A DNA stretch of 60,485 bases. Origin: Lysobacter sp. Root690 (GTDB lineage: Bacteria > Pseudomonadota > Gammaproteobacteria > Xanthomonadales > Xanthomonadaceae). The stretch spans positions 642,807-703,291 of the forward strand of contig NZ_LMHM01000013.1 in NCBI RefSeq assembly GCF_001427785.1. The letters are read 5' to 3'. The translations under genes and the position numbers were made by a program. A model generated the notes under the pieces. That model was not told where the DNA came from. It made no database searches and saw only the letters and a program-made list of their open reading frames with translations. This document shows, piece after piece, positions 25,509 to 35,085 of the stretch. Position 1 is the first letter of the stretch. Every line of letters begins with the position of its first letter.

Positions 25509-26764
25509 CTGATGCCCCGATCCGGGCTGACCCAGGTCGCGCGGGTACCGCGGCGCTTGAGCAGCGCCTTGGGCACGGCGGTCACCGTGGTCGCGAAGCT
25601 CAACAACCAGTACGCCATCGGGTACCAGATCATCCAGTAGTAGTTGCGACCGACCCCGGTTTCGTAGCGGCGGTCGATGATGATGCTGGCGGCGAACTGC
25701 AGCAGGCAGATCAGCGCCAGGATCACGCCGTGCCACGACGGCAACAAGGTGGTCACGCGCAACTGCAGCGGCAGTTCGACGAACAGGCCGATCGCCCACA
25801 ACGCGATGATCAAGGCCATGGTGTAAGCCCAGATCACGCTAAACACATACTCGGCCAGCACCGCCCACATGCGGCGCTTGCGCCACGAGAACAGATCGCG
25901 GGTGTGGCGCATCAGCACTTCGACGCCGCCCTGAGCCCAGCGCAAACGCTGCTTCCACAGGCCCTTGAGGGTTTCGGGCATGAGGATGAAGCACATCGCG
26001 TTGGGTTCGTAGCGGATGTCCCAATGATCCATCTGCAGGCGCCAGCTGATGTCGATGTCCTCGGTGACCATGCTGTCGGACCAGTAACCGATCCGGTGCA
26101 GGGCGCTACGTCTGAAAGCGCAGATCACCCCGGACACGGTGAAGATGCGGCCGTACACGCGCTGTGCGCGCTTGATCATGCCGATGATCGAGGAGAACTC
26201 GCCGACCTGCAGACGCCCCAGCAAGGTCGAGCGATTGCGGATGCGCGGATTGCCGGTGACCGCGCCGACCCGCGCGCCCTGGCACAGGTGCCAGACCATC
26301 CAGTGGGTCGCGTACTCGTCGAGCAACGCGTCGCCGTCAATGCAGACCAAATACTCCGAACGCGCGGCGAGCGCGCCCATGCGCATCGCATTGGCCTTGC
26401 CGAGGTTGCGGTCCAGATGGACCACGCGCAGTTGCGGATGTTGGGCGGCGAGACGGTTGAGCTTGTCGCCGGTGTCGTCGCGGCTGCCGTCGTTGATCGC
26501 GATCACTTCGAATTGCGGATAGCGCTGGGCCAGCGCGGCGGCAATGGTTTCGTGGACGTGGTCGCCTTCGTTATGACACGGGATCAGGATCGACACGAAC
26601 GGTGCGTCGTCCATCGCCGGCGGCGTGGTCCGCGGCAGCGAACCGCGTTCGCGGCGGAAGTAGTAGTACAACCCTCCGGAAATCCAGAAGAACGACATCA
26701 CGATCGGATAGAAGAACGCGAACTGGAACAGCAAGGCGAGCAGCGGACTAGCGGCTTGATTCAT
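25505..26764 (-). CDS. pgaC: Poly-beta-1,6-N-acetylglucosamine synthase (GT2)
   Basis: 419-residue inner-membrane glycosyltransferase polymerising UDP-GlcNAc into PNAG, the biofilm matrix polymer. An N-terminal TM region is followed by a GT2 domain: SILIPCHNEG, NDGSRDDTG, the metal-binding CIDGDA, the acceptor-site TEDIDISW and the processive signature QRLRWAQGG. Several C-terminal TM helices follow. The length matches E. coli PgaC (about 440). It lies 48 bases after pgaB and overlaps pgaD. Confidence 0.95.
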   Translation of the reverse strand: MNQAASPLLALLFQFAFFYPIVMSFFWISGGLYYYFRRERGSLPRTTPPAMDDAPFVSILIPCHNEGDHVHETIAAALAQRYPQFEVIAINDGSRDDTGDKLNRLAAQHPQLRVVHLDRNLGKANAMRMGALAARSEYLVCIDGDALLDEYATHWMVWHLCQGARVGAVTGNPRIRNRSTLLGRLQVGEFSSIIGMIKRAQRVYGRIFTVSGVICAFRRSALHRIGYWSDSMVTEDIDISWRLQMDHWDIRYEPNAMCFILMPETLKGLWKQRLRWAQGGVEVLMRHTRDLFSWRKRRMWAVLAEYVFSVIWAYTMALIIALWAIGLFVELPLQLRVTTLLPSWHGVILALICLLQFAASIIIDRRYETGVGRNYYWMIWYPMAYWLLSFATTVTAVPKALLKRRGTRATWVSPDRGIR

Positions 26765-26812
26765 GACGGTCTCGGGACGATCGTTCCGATGCGCTGGGCG
26801 GCGGGTTGCCGC

Positions 26813-28777
26813 TCAGCGCTCGAGGTAAGGGAAGCCGCGCGCGGACATGATTTCGCGCGCGTCGCGGGTCGAGGGCTGATCGTCGATGAAGTTGTCCGGG
26901 TACCAGGCCAGGTGGCGCGCGCCGTCGGCCTGCAGGCGATGCGCCATGGCCTTCAGACGCGCGGCGGGAATAGGGCATGTCGAGCGGCTCTGCCGGTCAG
27001 GCTTGTCGCACTGACGCCAATCGACCGTCTGCAATTCGAAGATCGTGCGCGCCAGGCCGCGCGGCGACTTTTTGACCTGCGCGACCAGATGATCCATCCA
27101 CGCCTGCGGATCGCGACTGTTCTCCATCCACGGCATCGCCATCACCGCGGTGTAGTCGTAGGCGCGGTTGAACGCGGCCAGGTCCTGGGCGAACCAGGCC
27201 TCGCTCTTGGAATCGAGCACCGGCGCGGCGAACAGGTTGCGCACGGTGATCAGCTTCGGCCGCCACTTGCCGGCGGCGCGCGCGAGTTCCTGGGTGAAGT
27301 CGATCAGCGCGGCGGTGCGCGCGGCCGGATCGGCCGGCGCCTGTCCGCGCAGTTCGTCGTCGCGCAGCAAGGCGTCATCGTGGAACAGCAGGCCTTCGGT
27401 GTAGCCGCTGATCGCGAGGTCTTCGTAGATGTCGGCGACGATGCGGCGGGTGTCGGGCGCGAACGGATTGAGGCGGAAGGTTTCCTTCGGATTGCTGGCC
27501 TTGATCGCCAGACGCTCGCGCAGGGCCGCGTCGGGCAGTTCGTAGCCGAGCACTGGCAACCACGCGAACACCTTGACGTGGGCGCGGGTCTTGAGCTGCC
27601 AGGCGACGCGGTTGTACAGGTCGGCGCGCATCGGCATGTGCCGGTTCGGGAAGTACAGCGCGTCGGCCGAGCCGTTGCCGTCGGGATCGGCGAAGGCCTG
27701 CAGGAAGATGTGGCTCGGGCCGATCTGCTTGACCCGCTCGATCAGCTTGTCGAGATTGCGCGCCTGCTGGGCCGGATCGGCGTCGTAGACGTAGTCCAGA
27801 TCGATCTGCAGCGCGCGCACGCCGTCGAGTTCTTCATCGTGGCGCAGCTCATAGGCCAGATCGTTGACGGTCGGGTTGTCGAACATCAGCAGACGCGCCA
27901 ACCCGTGCAGGTCGGCGCCGATCTTCTGGTGGCGGCCTTCCAGATCGAAGGTCACGGTCATGCCGAGCTGATCGGCGATCGCGTTGGTCTGGCTGTTGTA
28001 GGCCGCGTACGGCCACACCACCGATTGCGGCGCGACGCCGAGTTCGCGCTTGATCTTGGCCGCGCTGTCGGTGAGGTCCTTGCGCACCCGCGCCAGGTAC
28101 TGCGCTTCGGTTTCGTAACGCTGCGATTGCGTGTTCCATTCGCGGGTGATCGCCGCGGGCATGGTGTTGCCCTGCGGGTTGGAGGTCACGCCGCGGTGCA
28201 GGTTGTCGCTGTGCGAGGCGATCTCGATCAGGCCCGAGGCCTGCATTTCGCGCAACTGATCCCAGGTGACGAAATCGTCGTGGGTGAACATGCGCGGGCC
28301 GTAGTCGACCTGCTGCTCGCGCGGCAGATCGACCCAGCCGGTCACCACCGCCATCAACGCCGGATAACGGTACGCGCGCAGCAGCGGGAACACGTGGGTG
28401 TAGATGCTGCGCAGGCCGTCGTCGAAGGTCAGCAGCACGGCTTTTGGCGGCAGCGGCTTGCCGCCGCGCGAGGCGGCGATGACCTCGCTGAGCGGCACCG
28501 GGCGATAACCGTGGCCGGACAGCCAGTCCAGGTGCGCGGCGAAGTTCTGGGTGCTGACCGCGTAGGCGTCGGGGTCGCCCTTGCGCGCGACGTCGTCGCG
28601 GATGTCGTGGTAGCTCAGCACGAGCAGTTCGCCGTTGCCTACCTCGACGCGGGTCATGTCCGGCGCTTGCGCGGCGGTGTTCGCATCCGCGGCCCAGGCC
28701 GAACCCACGCTCGCCATCGCCAGCATCAACACCACAATCATCCAGCGCCGCATCGCGCCGCCCATCGAACCGCTCAT
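26813..28777 (-). CDS. pgaB: Poly-beta-1,6-N-acetyl-D-glucosamine N-deacetylase
   Basis: 654 residues. The N-terminal CE4 deacetylase domain shows LSYHDIRDD, LLTFDDGL (metal-binding Asp) and ASHSDNLH (metal-binding His pair). The C-terminal half matches the PgaB glycoside-hydrolase-like domain (LDYVYDADPAQQARNLD, LFHDDALL). PgaB partially deacetylates PNAG in the periplasm so that it can be exported by PgaA. The N-terminus is an ordinary signal peptide ending in SAWA; a lipobox Cys as in E. coli PgaB is not seen. The ATG overlaps the pgaA stop (28774-28777). Confidence 0.95.
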   Translation of the reverse strand: MSGSMGGAMRRWMIVVLMLAMASVGSAWAADANTAAQAPDMTRVEVGNGELLVLSYHDIRDDVARKGDPDAYAVSTQNFAAHLDWLSGHGYRPVPLSEVIAASRGGKPLPPKAVLLTFDDGLRSIYTHVFPLLRAYRYPALMAVVTGWVDLPREQQVDYGPRMFTHDDFVTWDQLREMQASGLIEIASHSDNLHRGVTSNPQGNTMPAAITREWNTQSQRYETEAQYLARVRKDLTDSAAKIKRELGVAPQSVVWPYAAYNSQTNAIADQLGMTVTFDLEGRHQKIGADLHGLARLLMFDNPTVNDLAYELRHDEELDGVRALQIDLDYVYDADPAQQARNLDKLIERVKQIGPSHIFLQAFADPDGNGSADALYFPNRHMPMRADLYNRVAWQLKTRAHVKVFAWLPVLGYELPDAALRERLAIKASNPKETFRLNPFAPDTRRIVADIYEDLAISGYTEGLLFHDDALLRDDELRGQAPADPAARTAALIDFTQELARAAGKWRPKLITVRNLFAAPVLDSKSEAWFAQDLAAFNRAYDYTAVMAMPWMENSRDPQAWMDHLVAQVKKSPRGLARTIFELQTVDWRQCDKPDRQSRSTCPIPAARLKAMAHRLQADGARHLAWYPDNFIDDQPSTRDAREIMSARGFPYLER

Positions 28778-30864
28778 TGCTCACCCCAACGGAAAGTCAT
28801 ATCGAAGCCCAGCCGGTCCTCGCGCACGCCGTCGTAGACGGGGCGCGACCAGTTGATGCCGTAGTCGAGCGTGCGGCCGGTGGCGAAACGCCATTCGTGT
28901 TCGTAACGCAGCTGCGGCACCCAGTAGCTGCCGTAGCCTTGTTGCCGGTACGGGCCGGCCTGCACGGTCAGGCGCTGGCGGAAGTGGCGCTCGTAGCGGC
29001 GCCAGGCCAGGTGATCGATGCGCAGGCCCAGGTTCAAGGACGCGTCGCGGCTGGGATTGAAGTAGGGCACTTCGGCGTCGCGGCGGCTGGCGCGGCTGGT
29101 CGCCAGATCGGCCAGGCCGTCGATCAACAGATGCGGCTGGGTGTACAGACGCTGCGCGCCGCTCAAGCCGAATGCGGTGCGGGTGTTGTCGTCGCTGTAG
29201 CGCAGTTGCTGCGCGCTGGCGCTAAGCGAGGTGCGTTCGCTCGGCGTGTAGCGTAGGCCCAGGCTGAAGGCATCGGCGTCGATGCCGGCGCGGCGCGCCT
29301 GCAACGAAGCTTCGGGCGTGCCGCGATACCACGACGCAGTGCCGCGCCACAGATCGTTGAAACGCCAGCCGGCATCGAGGTAATAGCCCGTGCGGTCGCT
29401 GCTGTTGAGCCAGCGATCGTTGGCGCGATCGACGCCGAAACCGGCGGTCAGGCGATCGTAGGCATACAGGCCGCCGACGCCGCTGCGACGGTCGTGGACG
29501 CGATCGGTGCCGAGATCGCCGTCGGGGTAATCGGCCCAGGCGTCGCGCGCATGCGCGGTCAGGCGCCAGCGGTCGTGGATCAGCGGGCTCATGATTTCGA
29601 AACGGTGCTCGGCATCGCGCGAACCCAGCGGCGAGGCGGTCGCGCCGCTGCCGTGCGCGTCGCTGCGGCCGCCGGCGGTGCCGATCAGCCATTGCCAGCC
29701 CAGGCGCCGGTCCCAGGATTCGGCCATCTGTTTGACCTGCACGTCGCGCGCGCGATTGGCCAGCAACTCGTCGTGGATCGGACGCGCGAGATCGACCCGA
29801 TCGTGTTCCAGATACGCGCCGATCTGGCCGATGCGCGCGCCGACGTTGGTCGGCTCCAGGGTGTTGGCCATCTGGAAACGTTCCAGCGCGCGATCGATCC
29901 AGCCGCGCTTTTGATACGTCACGCCCAGATCGCTCTGCAGGCCGGCGTTGTTCGGTCCGATCGCGGCCATTTCCTCCAGGCGCCGCTGCGCGCCGACCGT
30001 GTCTTCGCCGTACAGGCGGATCATGGTCTGGTGGCTGTCGGCGTCGTAGTGCCGCCAGTTCTCGTGGCTTTCCTTGGCGCCCTTGACCCGCACGAACGCC
30101 GGCTCGGCGGCCTTGATCTTGTCCAGTTGCGCGTAAGCGTCGTCGAAGCGTTCGCTTTCGGAATAGGCGTAGGCCAGCTGCAGCTGCGAGTCGTTGTCCT
30201 CGGGCCACTCGCGCACGACGTGCTCGAGCACGCTCGCGGCTTCCTCGGGATGCTTGTCGGCGAGCAGCGATGCGCCGACCTTGGCCAATGCGTACATCGG
30301 CAGTTGCACGTTCTCGGCCTGCAGCGCGCGATAGCGCTGCACGACTTCGGCGTGGCGCTCGAGATGGTTGAGCATCACCAGTTCGTCGAACCGCGTGCGC
30401 AGTTCGGCCTGCTGCTGCGCCGGGGTCTGGTTGGCGCGGTGTTGTTCGAGGATGCCGCGGGCGTCGCGCATCTCGGTCAGGCGCTGCGCTTCGTTCTCCG
30501 GAAACAGGGTGCCCCACAGCACCCGGCGCGCCAGGCGGTCCGAGCTCAGGCGCTGGCGTTCGGCATCGCTGAACAGCGCCGGCCGCGCCTCGGCGAGGGC
30601 CCAGGCGCGCTCGGCGCCGCCCAGGTCGGCCAGGGTGAGCACTTGCAGCCGGTACAGTTGCTCGTCGTCCGGACGCTGTATTTGTGCACGTTCGATGCGC
30701 GCAAGCGCGGCCAGCCACTGCCGGTCGGAGCGCAGGCGCTCGATTTCGGGCAGGGGGTTGGAGGCGGTTTCGTGACGCGTAACGGCAAAAGCTGACGTAA
30801 CAGGACAAGTTGCGGCTGCGGTCGCCAAGGCGATAGAGAGGGCAAGACGATGCTGTATCGGCAT
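28774..30864 (-). CDS. pgaA: PNAG export porin PgaA (TPR plus beta-barrel)
   Basis: Outer-membrane export protein, 696 residues from the ATG at 30862-30864, which begins MPIQHRLALSIALATAAATC and a signal peptide ending at SAFA. An upstream in-frame ATG at 30939 would add 25 residues before the signal. Residues ~40-380 are TPR-like helical pairs that bind deacetylated polymer. The C-terminal ~300 residues show alternating strands with aromatic girdles, ending MTFRWGEQ as in outer-membrane barrels. First gene of pgaABCD; the shared upstream interval to the GH92 gene must hold its promoter. Confidence 0.92.
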   Translation of the reverse strand: MPIQHRLALSIALATAAATCPVTSAFAVTRHETASNPLPEIERLRSDRQWLAALARIERAQIQRPDDEQLYRLQVLTLADLGGAERAWALAEARPALFSDAERQRLSSDRLARRVLWGTLFPENEAQRLTEMRDARGILEQHRANQTPAQQQAELRTRFDELVMLNHLERHAEVVQRYRALQAENVQLPMYALAKVGASLLADKHPEEAASVLEHVVREWPEDNDSQLQLAYAYSESERFDDAYAQLDKIKAAEPAFVRVKGAKESHENWRHYDADSHQTMIRLYGEDTVGAQRRLEEMAAIGPNNAGLQSDLGVTYQKRGWIDRALERFQMANTLEPTNVGARIGQIGAYLEHDRVDLARPIHDELLANRARDVQVKQMAESWDRRLGWQWLIGTAGGRSDAHGSGATASPLGSRDAEHRFEIMSPLIHDRWRLTAHARDAWADYPDGDLGTDRVHDRRSGVGGLYAYDRLTAGFGVDRANDRWLNSSDRTGYYLDAGWRFNDLWRGTASWYRGTPEASLQARRAGIDADAFSLGLRYTPSERTSLSASAQQLRYSDDNTRTAFGLSGAQRLYTQPHLLIDGLADLATSRASRRDAEVPYFNPSRDASLNLGLRIDHLAWRRYERHFRQRLTVQAGPYRQQGYGSYWVPQLRYEHEWRFATGRTLDYGINWSRPVYDGVREDRLGFDMTFRWGEQ

Positions 30865-31175
30865 GGGCAACCGAGATCCGTGTGGCGGGGGAGGTTTCAG
30901 AGGGTGAAGCAGTTCCGAATGAAATGTGATTTGCATCACATTGCGAGGTATTGACGCAAAAGCTGTGCCAAAGCTCTGTGAATACGGCGCGGATCGCGTG
31001 TCACAAGTGCTTGTCTGAATTGGTTTTTTTGCAGAGTGAAGCGGTCATCAGATGCTGCGTCGCGGTTTGACAAGCTCGATTTAGATCGATTCAAATCGAG
31101 GTCAAGGGGCGGTGGTAACGTTTTCAGTGCCACGGCGAATCACGGGCGAGATCGCCCGCGTGAACGGGAGCGGGC
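30865..31175. promoter_or_regulatory. Divergent regulatory interval between pga operon and GH92 gene, with operator-like dyads
   Basis: It contains a perfect inverted repeat CTCGATTT (31075-31082) / AAATCGAG (31093-31100) and, nearer the GH92 gene, GGTAACGTTTTCA at 31112-31124. The latter resembles LacI-family operator cores centred on AACGTT. The AT content is visibly higher than in flanking genes. Which regulator binds is not known from the sequence. Confidence 0.45.
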
Positions 31176-34100
31176 ATGTCGGCAAACAGCAGCAATCGCC
31201 GGGGCGGCAAGGCGGGTAACGGCGCCTGGATTTCGGCTCTGGCCGGTTTGATCGGCGTGTGTATGGCCCAGGGCGCGGTCGCCAAGCCAGCGCGGACCTT
31301 CTGGACCTCGTTCGAAACGGCCGATCCGCCGCTCGCGCTGGGCCCGGCCGACAGCCCGCGCTTGAGCGCCGACGGCGGCCCGCCCGCGGCCGCGGCCTTG
31401 ACCGCCAAGCCCGAGGTCGGTTTCAGCGGGCTGCGTTCGCTGCGTTATGAAGGCATCGGCGGCGGCGAACAGCAGGCGCAGGTGTTCAATGTCGATATCG
31501 CGGTCGGCAAGGACAGTGAACTGTCTTACAAGGTGTTCCCGCTGTCGGCCGCCAATCAGCCGGTCGTGCCCGGACAGCCCGCGGTGTCGCCGCTCGACAA
31601 TCTGCGCAACGCCTCGACCTATGTCGCGATCGATCTGCTGTTCGACGACGGCAGCCGCCTGTCGCAGCGCGCGCCGCTGGATCGTCATGGCTTCGCCTTG
31701 ACCGCGCGCGGCCAGGGCCAGGCGCGGCTGCTGTATCCGGATCAATGGAACGCGGTTACCAGCCGCATCGGCGAGGTCGCGGCCGGGCGGCGCATCCGCC
31801 AGATCCTGGTCGTGCACGACGGCGATCGCGGCCTGGCCTATCGCGGTTATCTCGACGATCTGCGCATCGGCCCGGCGAGCATCGCGCCGGTGTCGGACGC
31901 GCAGGCCGCGCAGCATCCCAGCGACTACGTCGACACCCGTCGCGGCAGCAATTCCAACAGCCGTTATTCGCGCGGCAATACCTTTCCCGCGGTCGCGTTG
32001 CCGCACGGTTTCAATTTCTGGACGCCGACCACCAACGCCGGTTCCCACTGGATCTACCAGTACCAGGAGCGCAACGGCGACGACAACCGGCCGCGCATCG
32101 AAGCCTTCGCGCTGTCGCACGAACCCAGCCCGTGGATGGGCGACCGCCAAAGTTTCCACATCCTGCCGGCGCTCGGTGCCGGCGCGGTCGAACTCGATCG
32201 CGGCAAGCGCGCGCTGAGCTTCGGCCACGATCAGGAAACCGCGCGCCCGGATTACTACAAGGTGCGGTTCGACAACGGCCTGATCGCCGAACTGACCCCG
32301 ACCGACCACGCCGCGATCCTGCGTTTCACCTATCCCGATGCGCAGGCGCGATTGCTGTTCGACCAGCGCGACGAACACGGCGACATCGTCCCGCATGCGG
32401 ACGGTCGCGGCCTGAGCGGCTGGACCGAAAGCAAGAGCAAGCTGTCGACCGGCGCGAGCCGGCTGTATCTGTACGCGCGTTTCGATCAGCCCGCGCGCGA
32501 CGGCAAGCGCGAGGCGCCGAGCGCCGGCCGTGATCGCGTCTCGGCCTGGTTCGATTTCGATCTGGCGCAGGCGCGAGAGCGCCAAGTCAGCCTGCGCATC
32601 GCGACCTCGCTGATTTCGGTCGAGCAGGCGCAGCGCAATCTCGAACTGGAAATCGCCGCCGACGACAATTTCGACACGGTGCGCGAACGCGCGCGCGCGG
32701 CCTGGGACGCGAAGCTCGGCATCGTCCGCATCGACGGTGCGCCGGAACACGAGCGCGCGACCTTATATTCGAATCTGTATCGATTGTTCCTGTACCCCAA
32801 CAGCGGTTACGAGAACACCGGCAGCGCGCAAAGCCCGCGGTATCAGTACGCCAGCCCGTTCTCGCCCGCGGCCGGCGCGAGCAGCGGCGAACGCACCGGC
32901 GCGGCGATCGTCGACGGCAAGGTCTACGTCAACAACGGTTTCTGGGACACCTACCGCAGCGCGTGGCCGGCCTACGTGCTGCTCACGCCGAGCGCGGCCG
33001 GCGAGATGATCGACGGCTTCGTCCAGCAGTACCGCGACGGCGGCTGGATCGCGCGCTGGTCTTCGCCGGGCTATGCCGACCTGATGGTGGGCACCAGTTC
33101 CGACGTCGCCTTCGCCGATGCCTGGCTCAAGGGCGTGCGCAATTTCGATGTGCGTTCGTTCTATCAATCGGCGATCCGCAACGCGTCCAGCGTCAGCACG
33201 GTGCCGGGCGCGGGACGCAAGGGCATCGAACGCGCGATCTTCAGCGGTTATGCCGACAGCACGGTCGACGAAGGCCTGTCGTGGTCGATGGACGGCTACA
33301 TCAACGATTTCGCGATCGGCCGGCTGGCTTCGGCCTTGTCGCGCGAACCGGCCGGGGACGATCCGTACCGCGAGCATTACGCCGACGACGCGGTGTACTA
33401 CCGCAATCGCGCGCTGGGCTACGTCAATCTGTTCAATCCGGCCGTGGGCTTCTTCGTCGGTCGCCATCGCGATGGCCGCTGGCGCTACACCGCGAGCGAA
33501 TTCGACCCGACCCGCTGGGGCGGCGACTACACCGAGACCAATGCCTGGAACATGGCCTTCCACGCGCCGCAGGACGGCGCCGGTCTGGCCGCGCTGTACG
33601 GCGGCCGCACTGCGCTGGGCAACAAGCTCGATCAGTTCTTCGCCACGCCGGGCACGTTCGAGGTCGGCAGCTACGGCGGGGTGATCCACGAAATGATCGA
33701 GGCGCGCGACGTGCGGATGGGTCAGTACGGCCACAGCAATCAGCCCTCGCACCATATTCCGTATATGTACGCCGCGGCCGGGCAGCCGTGGCGGATCCAG
33801 GAAAAGGTGCGCGACATTCTCGATCGCCTGTACGTCGGCGGCGAGATCGGCCAAGGCTATCCGGGCGACGAGGACAACGGCGAAATGTCGGCGTGGTGGT
33901 TGTTCAGCGCGGCTGGGTTCTATCCCTTGCGCATGGGCTCGCCCGAGTACGTGATCGGCGCGCCGCGCTTCGAGCACATGAGCATCCGCCTGGAAAACGG
34001 CAAGGAACTGCGGATCAACGCGCCCAAGGTGAGCGAGCGCAATCGCTATGTGCAGTCGCTGAAGGTCAACGGCCAGCCCTGGGACCGGTTGAGTCTGCCG

Positions 34101-34634
34101 CACGAATTGTTGGCGCAGGGCGCGGTGCTGGATTTCCGCATGGGCCCATCGCCGTCGAACTGGGCCAGCACGCCGCAGGCGCTGCCCGAATCGCTGAGCG
34201 CCGACGGCGAAACGCCGGCGCCGCTACGCGATCTGAGCCGGCGCGACAATGCGACCGTGGCCGGGCTCAACGCCAAGCAGGCGGCGGGCCTGTTCGACAA
34301 CGACGCGACCACCGCGGTGCGGCTCAATGCGCCGATGCCGTTGTTGAGCTGGAATTTCAAGACCGCCGCCACGGTGCGCGTGTACACGTTGACCTCGTCG
34401 AACAAGCGTGGCGATCCGCAGGCCTGGGCCTTGCAAGGTTCCAATGACGGCGCGCAATGGGTGACGCTGGAGGAGCGCCGCGATGAGGCGTTTGCGTGGC
34501 GTCGACAGACCCGCGCGTTCGCGATACGCGAACCGGCGGCGTATGCGCGGTATCGATTGCGCCTGGTCAACGATGGCGAGGGACAGGGCGGAATCGAGTT
34601 GGCCGAGGTGGAGTTGTTGGGCGAAGCGAACTGA
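31176..34634 (+). CDS. Secreted GH92 family alpha-mannosidase with C-terminal discoidin-like domain
   Basis: 1152 residues; GGGAGCGGG precedes the ATG and a signal peptide ends near AVA at residue ~36. A lectin-like N-terminal region leads to the GH92 domain, which starts around DYVDTRRGSNSNSRYSRGNTFP and contains YTETNAWN (probable general acid Glu). YPGDEDNGEMSAWWLFSA carries the probable catalytic-base Asp residues, followed by GFYPL. GH92 enzymes are Ca-dependent exo-acting alpha-mannosidases acting on N-glycans and fungal mannoproteins. The final ~150 residues (TTAVRL, WALQGSNDG, YARYRLRL) resemble an F5/8 type C carbohydrate-binding domain. This suits a predatory or saprophytic lifestyle. 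Confidence 0.92.
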   Translation: MSANSSNRRGGKAGNGAWISALAGLIGVCMAQGAVAKPARTFWTSFETADPPLALGPADSPRLSADGGPPAAAALTAKPEVGFSGLRSLRYEGIGGGEQQAQVFNVDIAVGKDSELSYKVFPLSAANQPVVPGQPAVSPLDNLRNASTYVAIDLLFDDGSRLSQRAPLDRHGFALTARGQGQARLLYPDQWNAVTSRIGEVAAGRRIRQILVVHDGDRGLAYRGYLDDLRIGPASIAPVSDAQAAQHPSDYVDTRRGSNSNSRYSRGNTFPAVALPHGFNFWTPTTNAGSHWIYQYQERNGDDNRPRIEAFALSHEPSPWMGDRQSFHILPALGAGAVELDRGKRALSFGHDQETARPDYYKVRFDNGLIAELTPTDHAAILRFTYPDAQARLLFDQRDEHGDIVPHADGRGLSGWTESKSKLSTGASRLYLYARFDQPARDGKREAPSAGRDRVSAWFDFDLAQARERQVSLRIATSLISVEQAQRNLELEIAADDNFDTVRERARAAWDAKLGIVRIDGAPEHERATLYSNLYRLFLYPNSGYENTGSAQSPRYQYASPFSPAAGASSGERTGAAIVDGKVYVNNGFWDTYRSAWPAYVLLTPSAAGEMIDGFVQQYRDGGWIARWSSPGYADLMVGTSSDVAFADAWLKGVRNFDVRSFYQSAIRNASSVSTVPGAGRKGIERAIFSGYADSTVDEGLSWSMDGYINDFAIGRLASALSREPAGDDPYREHYADDAVYYRNRALGYVNLFNPAVGFFVGRHRDGRWRYTASEFDPTRWGGDYTETNAWNMAFHAPQDGAGLAALYGGRTALGNKLDQFFATPGTFEVGSYGGVIHEMIEARDVRMGQYGHSNQPSHHIPYMYAAAGQPWRIQEKVRDILDRLYVGGEIGQGYPGDEDNGEMSAWWLFSAAGFYPLRMGSPEYVIGAPRFEHMSIRLENGKELRINAPKVSERNRYVQSLKVNGQPWDRLSLPHELLAQGAVLDFRMGPSPSNWASTPQALPESLSADGETPAPLRDLSRRDNATVAGLNAKQAAGLFDNDATTAVRLNAPMPLLSWNFKTAATVRVYTLTSSNKRGDPQAWALQGSNDGAQWVTLEERRDEAFAWRRQTRAFAIREPAAYARYRLRLVNDGEGQGGIELAEVELLGEAN

Positions 34635-34675
34635 TTCGGGTTTCCACTTGAGCGCGTCGTAATCTCGGGCTGGCC

Positions 34676-34774
34676 CTGTAGGAGCGGCGCGAGCCGCGAC
34701 CGCGGCAATGCGACTACGGTGTGGGTTTCGTCGCAGACGTGATTTCGCGGTCGCGACTCGCGTCGCTCCTACAG
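34676..34774. repeat. Paired palindromic repeat of the CTGTAGGAGCGGCG family
   Basis: CTGTAGGAGCGGCGCGAGCCGCGACCGCG at the left and its near reverse complement, CGCGGTCGCGACTCGCGTCGCTCCTACAG, at the right, about 40 bases apart. The same family recurs at 57499-57617 and 57655-57690. It behaves like a REP/BIME-type intergenic element. Confidence 0.8.
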
Positions 34775-35085
34775 GACGCATCGTGTTTTGGGGCTCGCGT
34801 GATGCGTCGTCGTGAATCGACGGGCGACAACGCAGCGCCGTCGGTCGGAAAGCCGCGCAAGATGAACCGCGATCGGCATGCGCGCTCACTCCCGCTGTGA
34901 CGCGCCGAACGCTTTTACGAAAACCTCATGCCGATGTCGCAAATCGCTCCGGCCGCTCGCGCGAATCGTTCCCGTTGTGTCCCGGTATCGCCCCCGAATC
35001 GTCCTCGGAACCCGCTTCCGCGCGCGTTAGCTTCGGCGATGCAGTCGACCCATCCACGCAGAACGATTCTGCAAAGAGGCTCACC

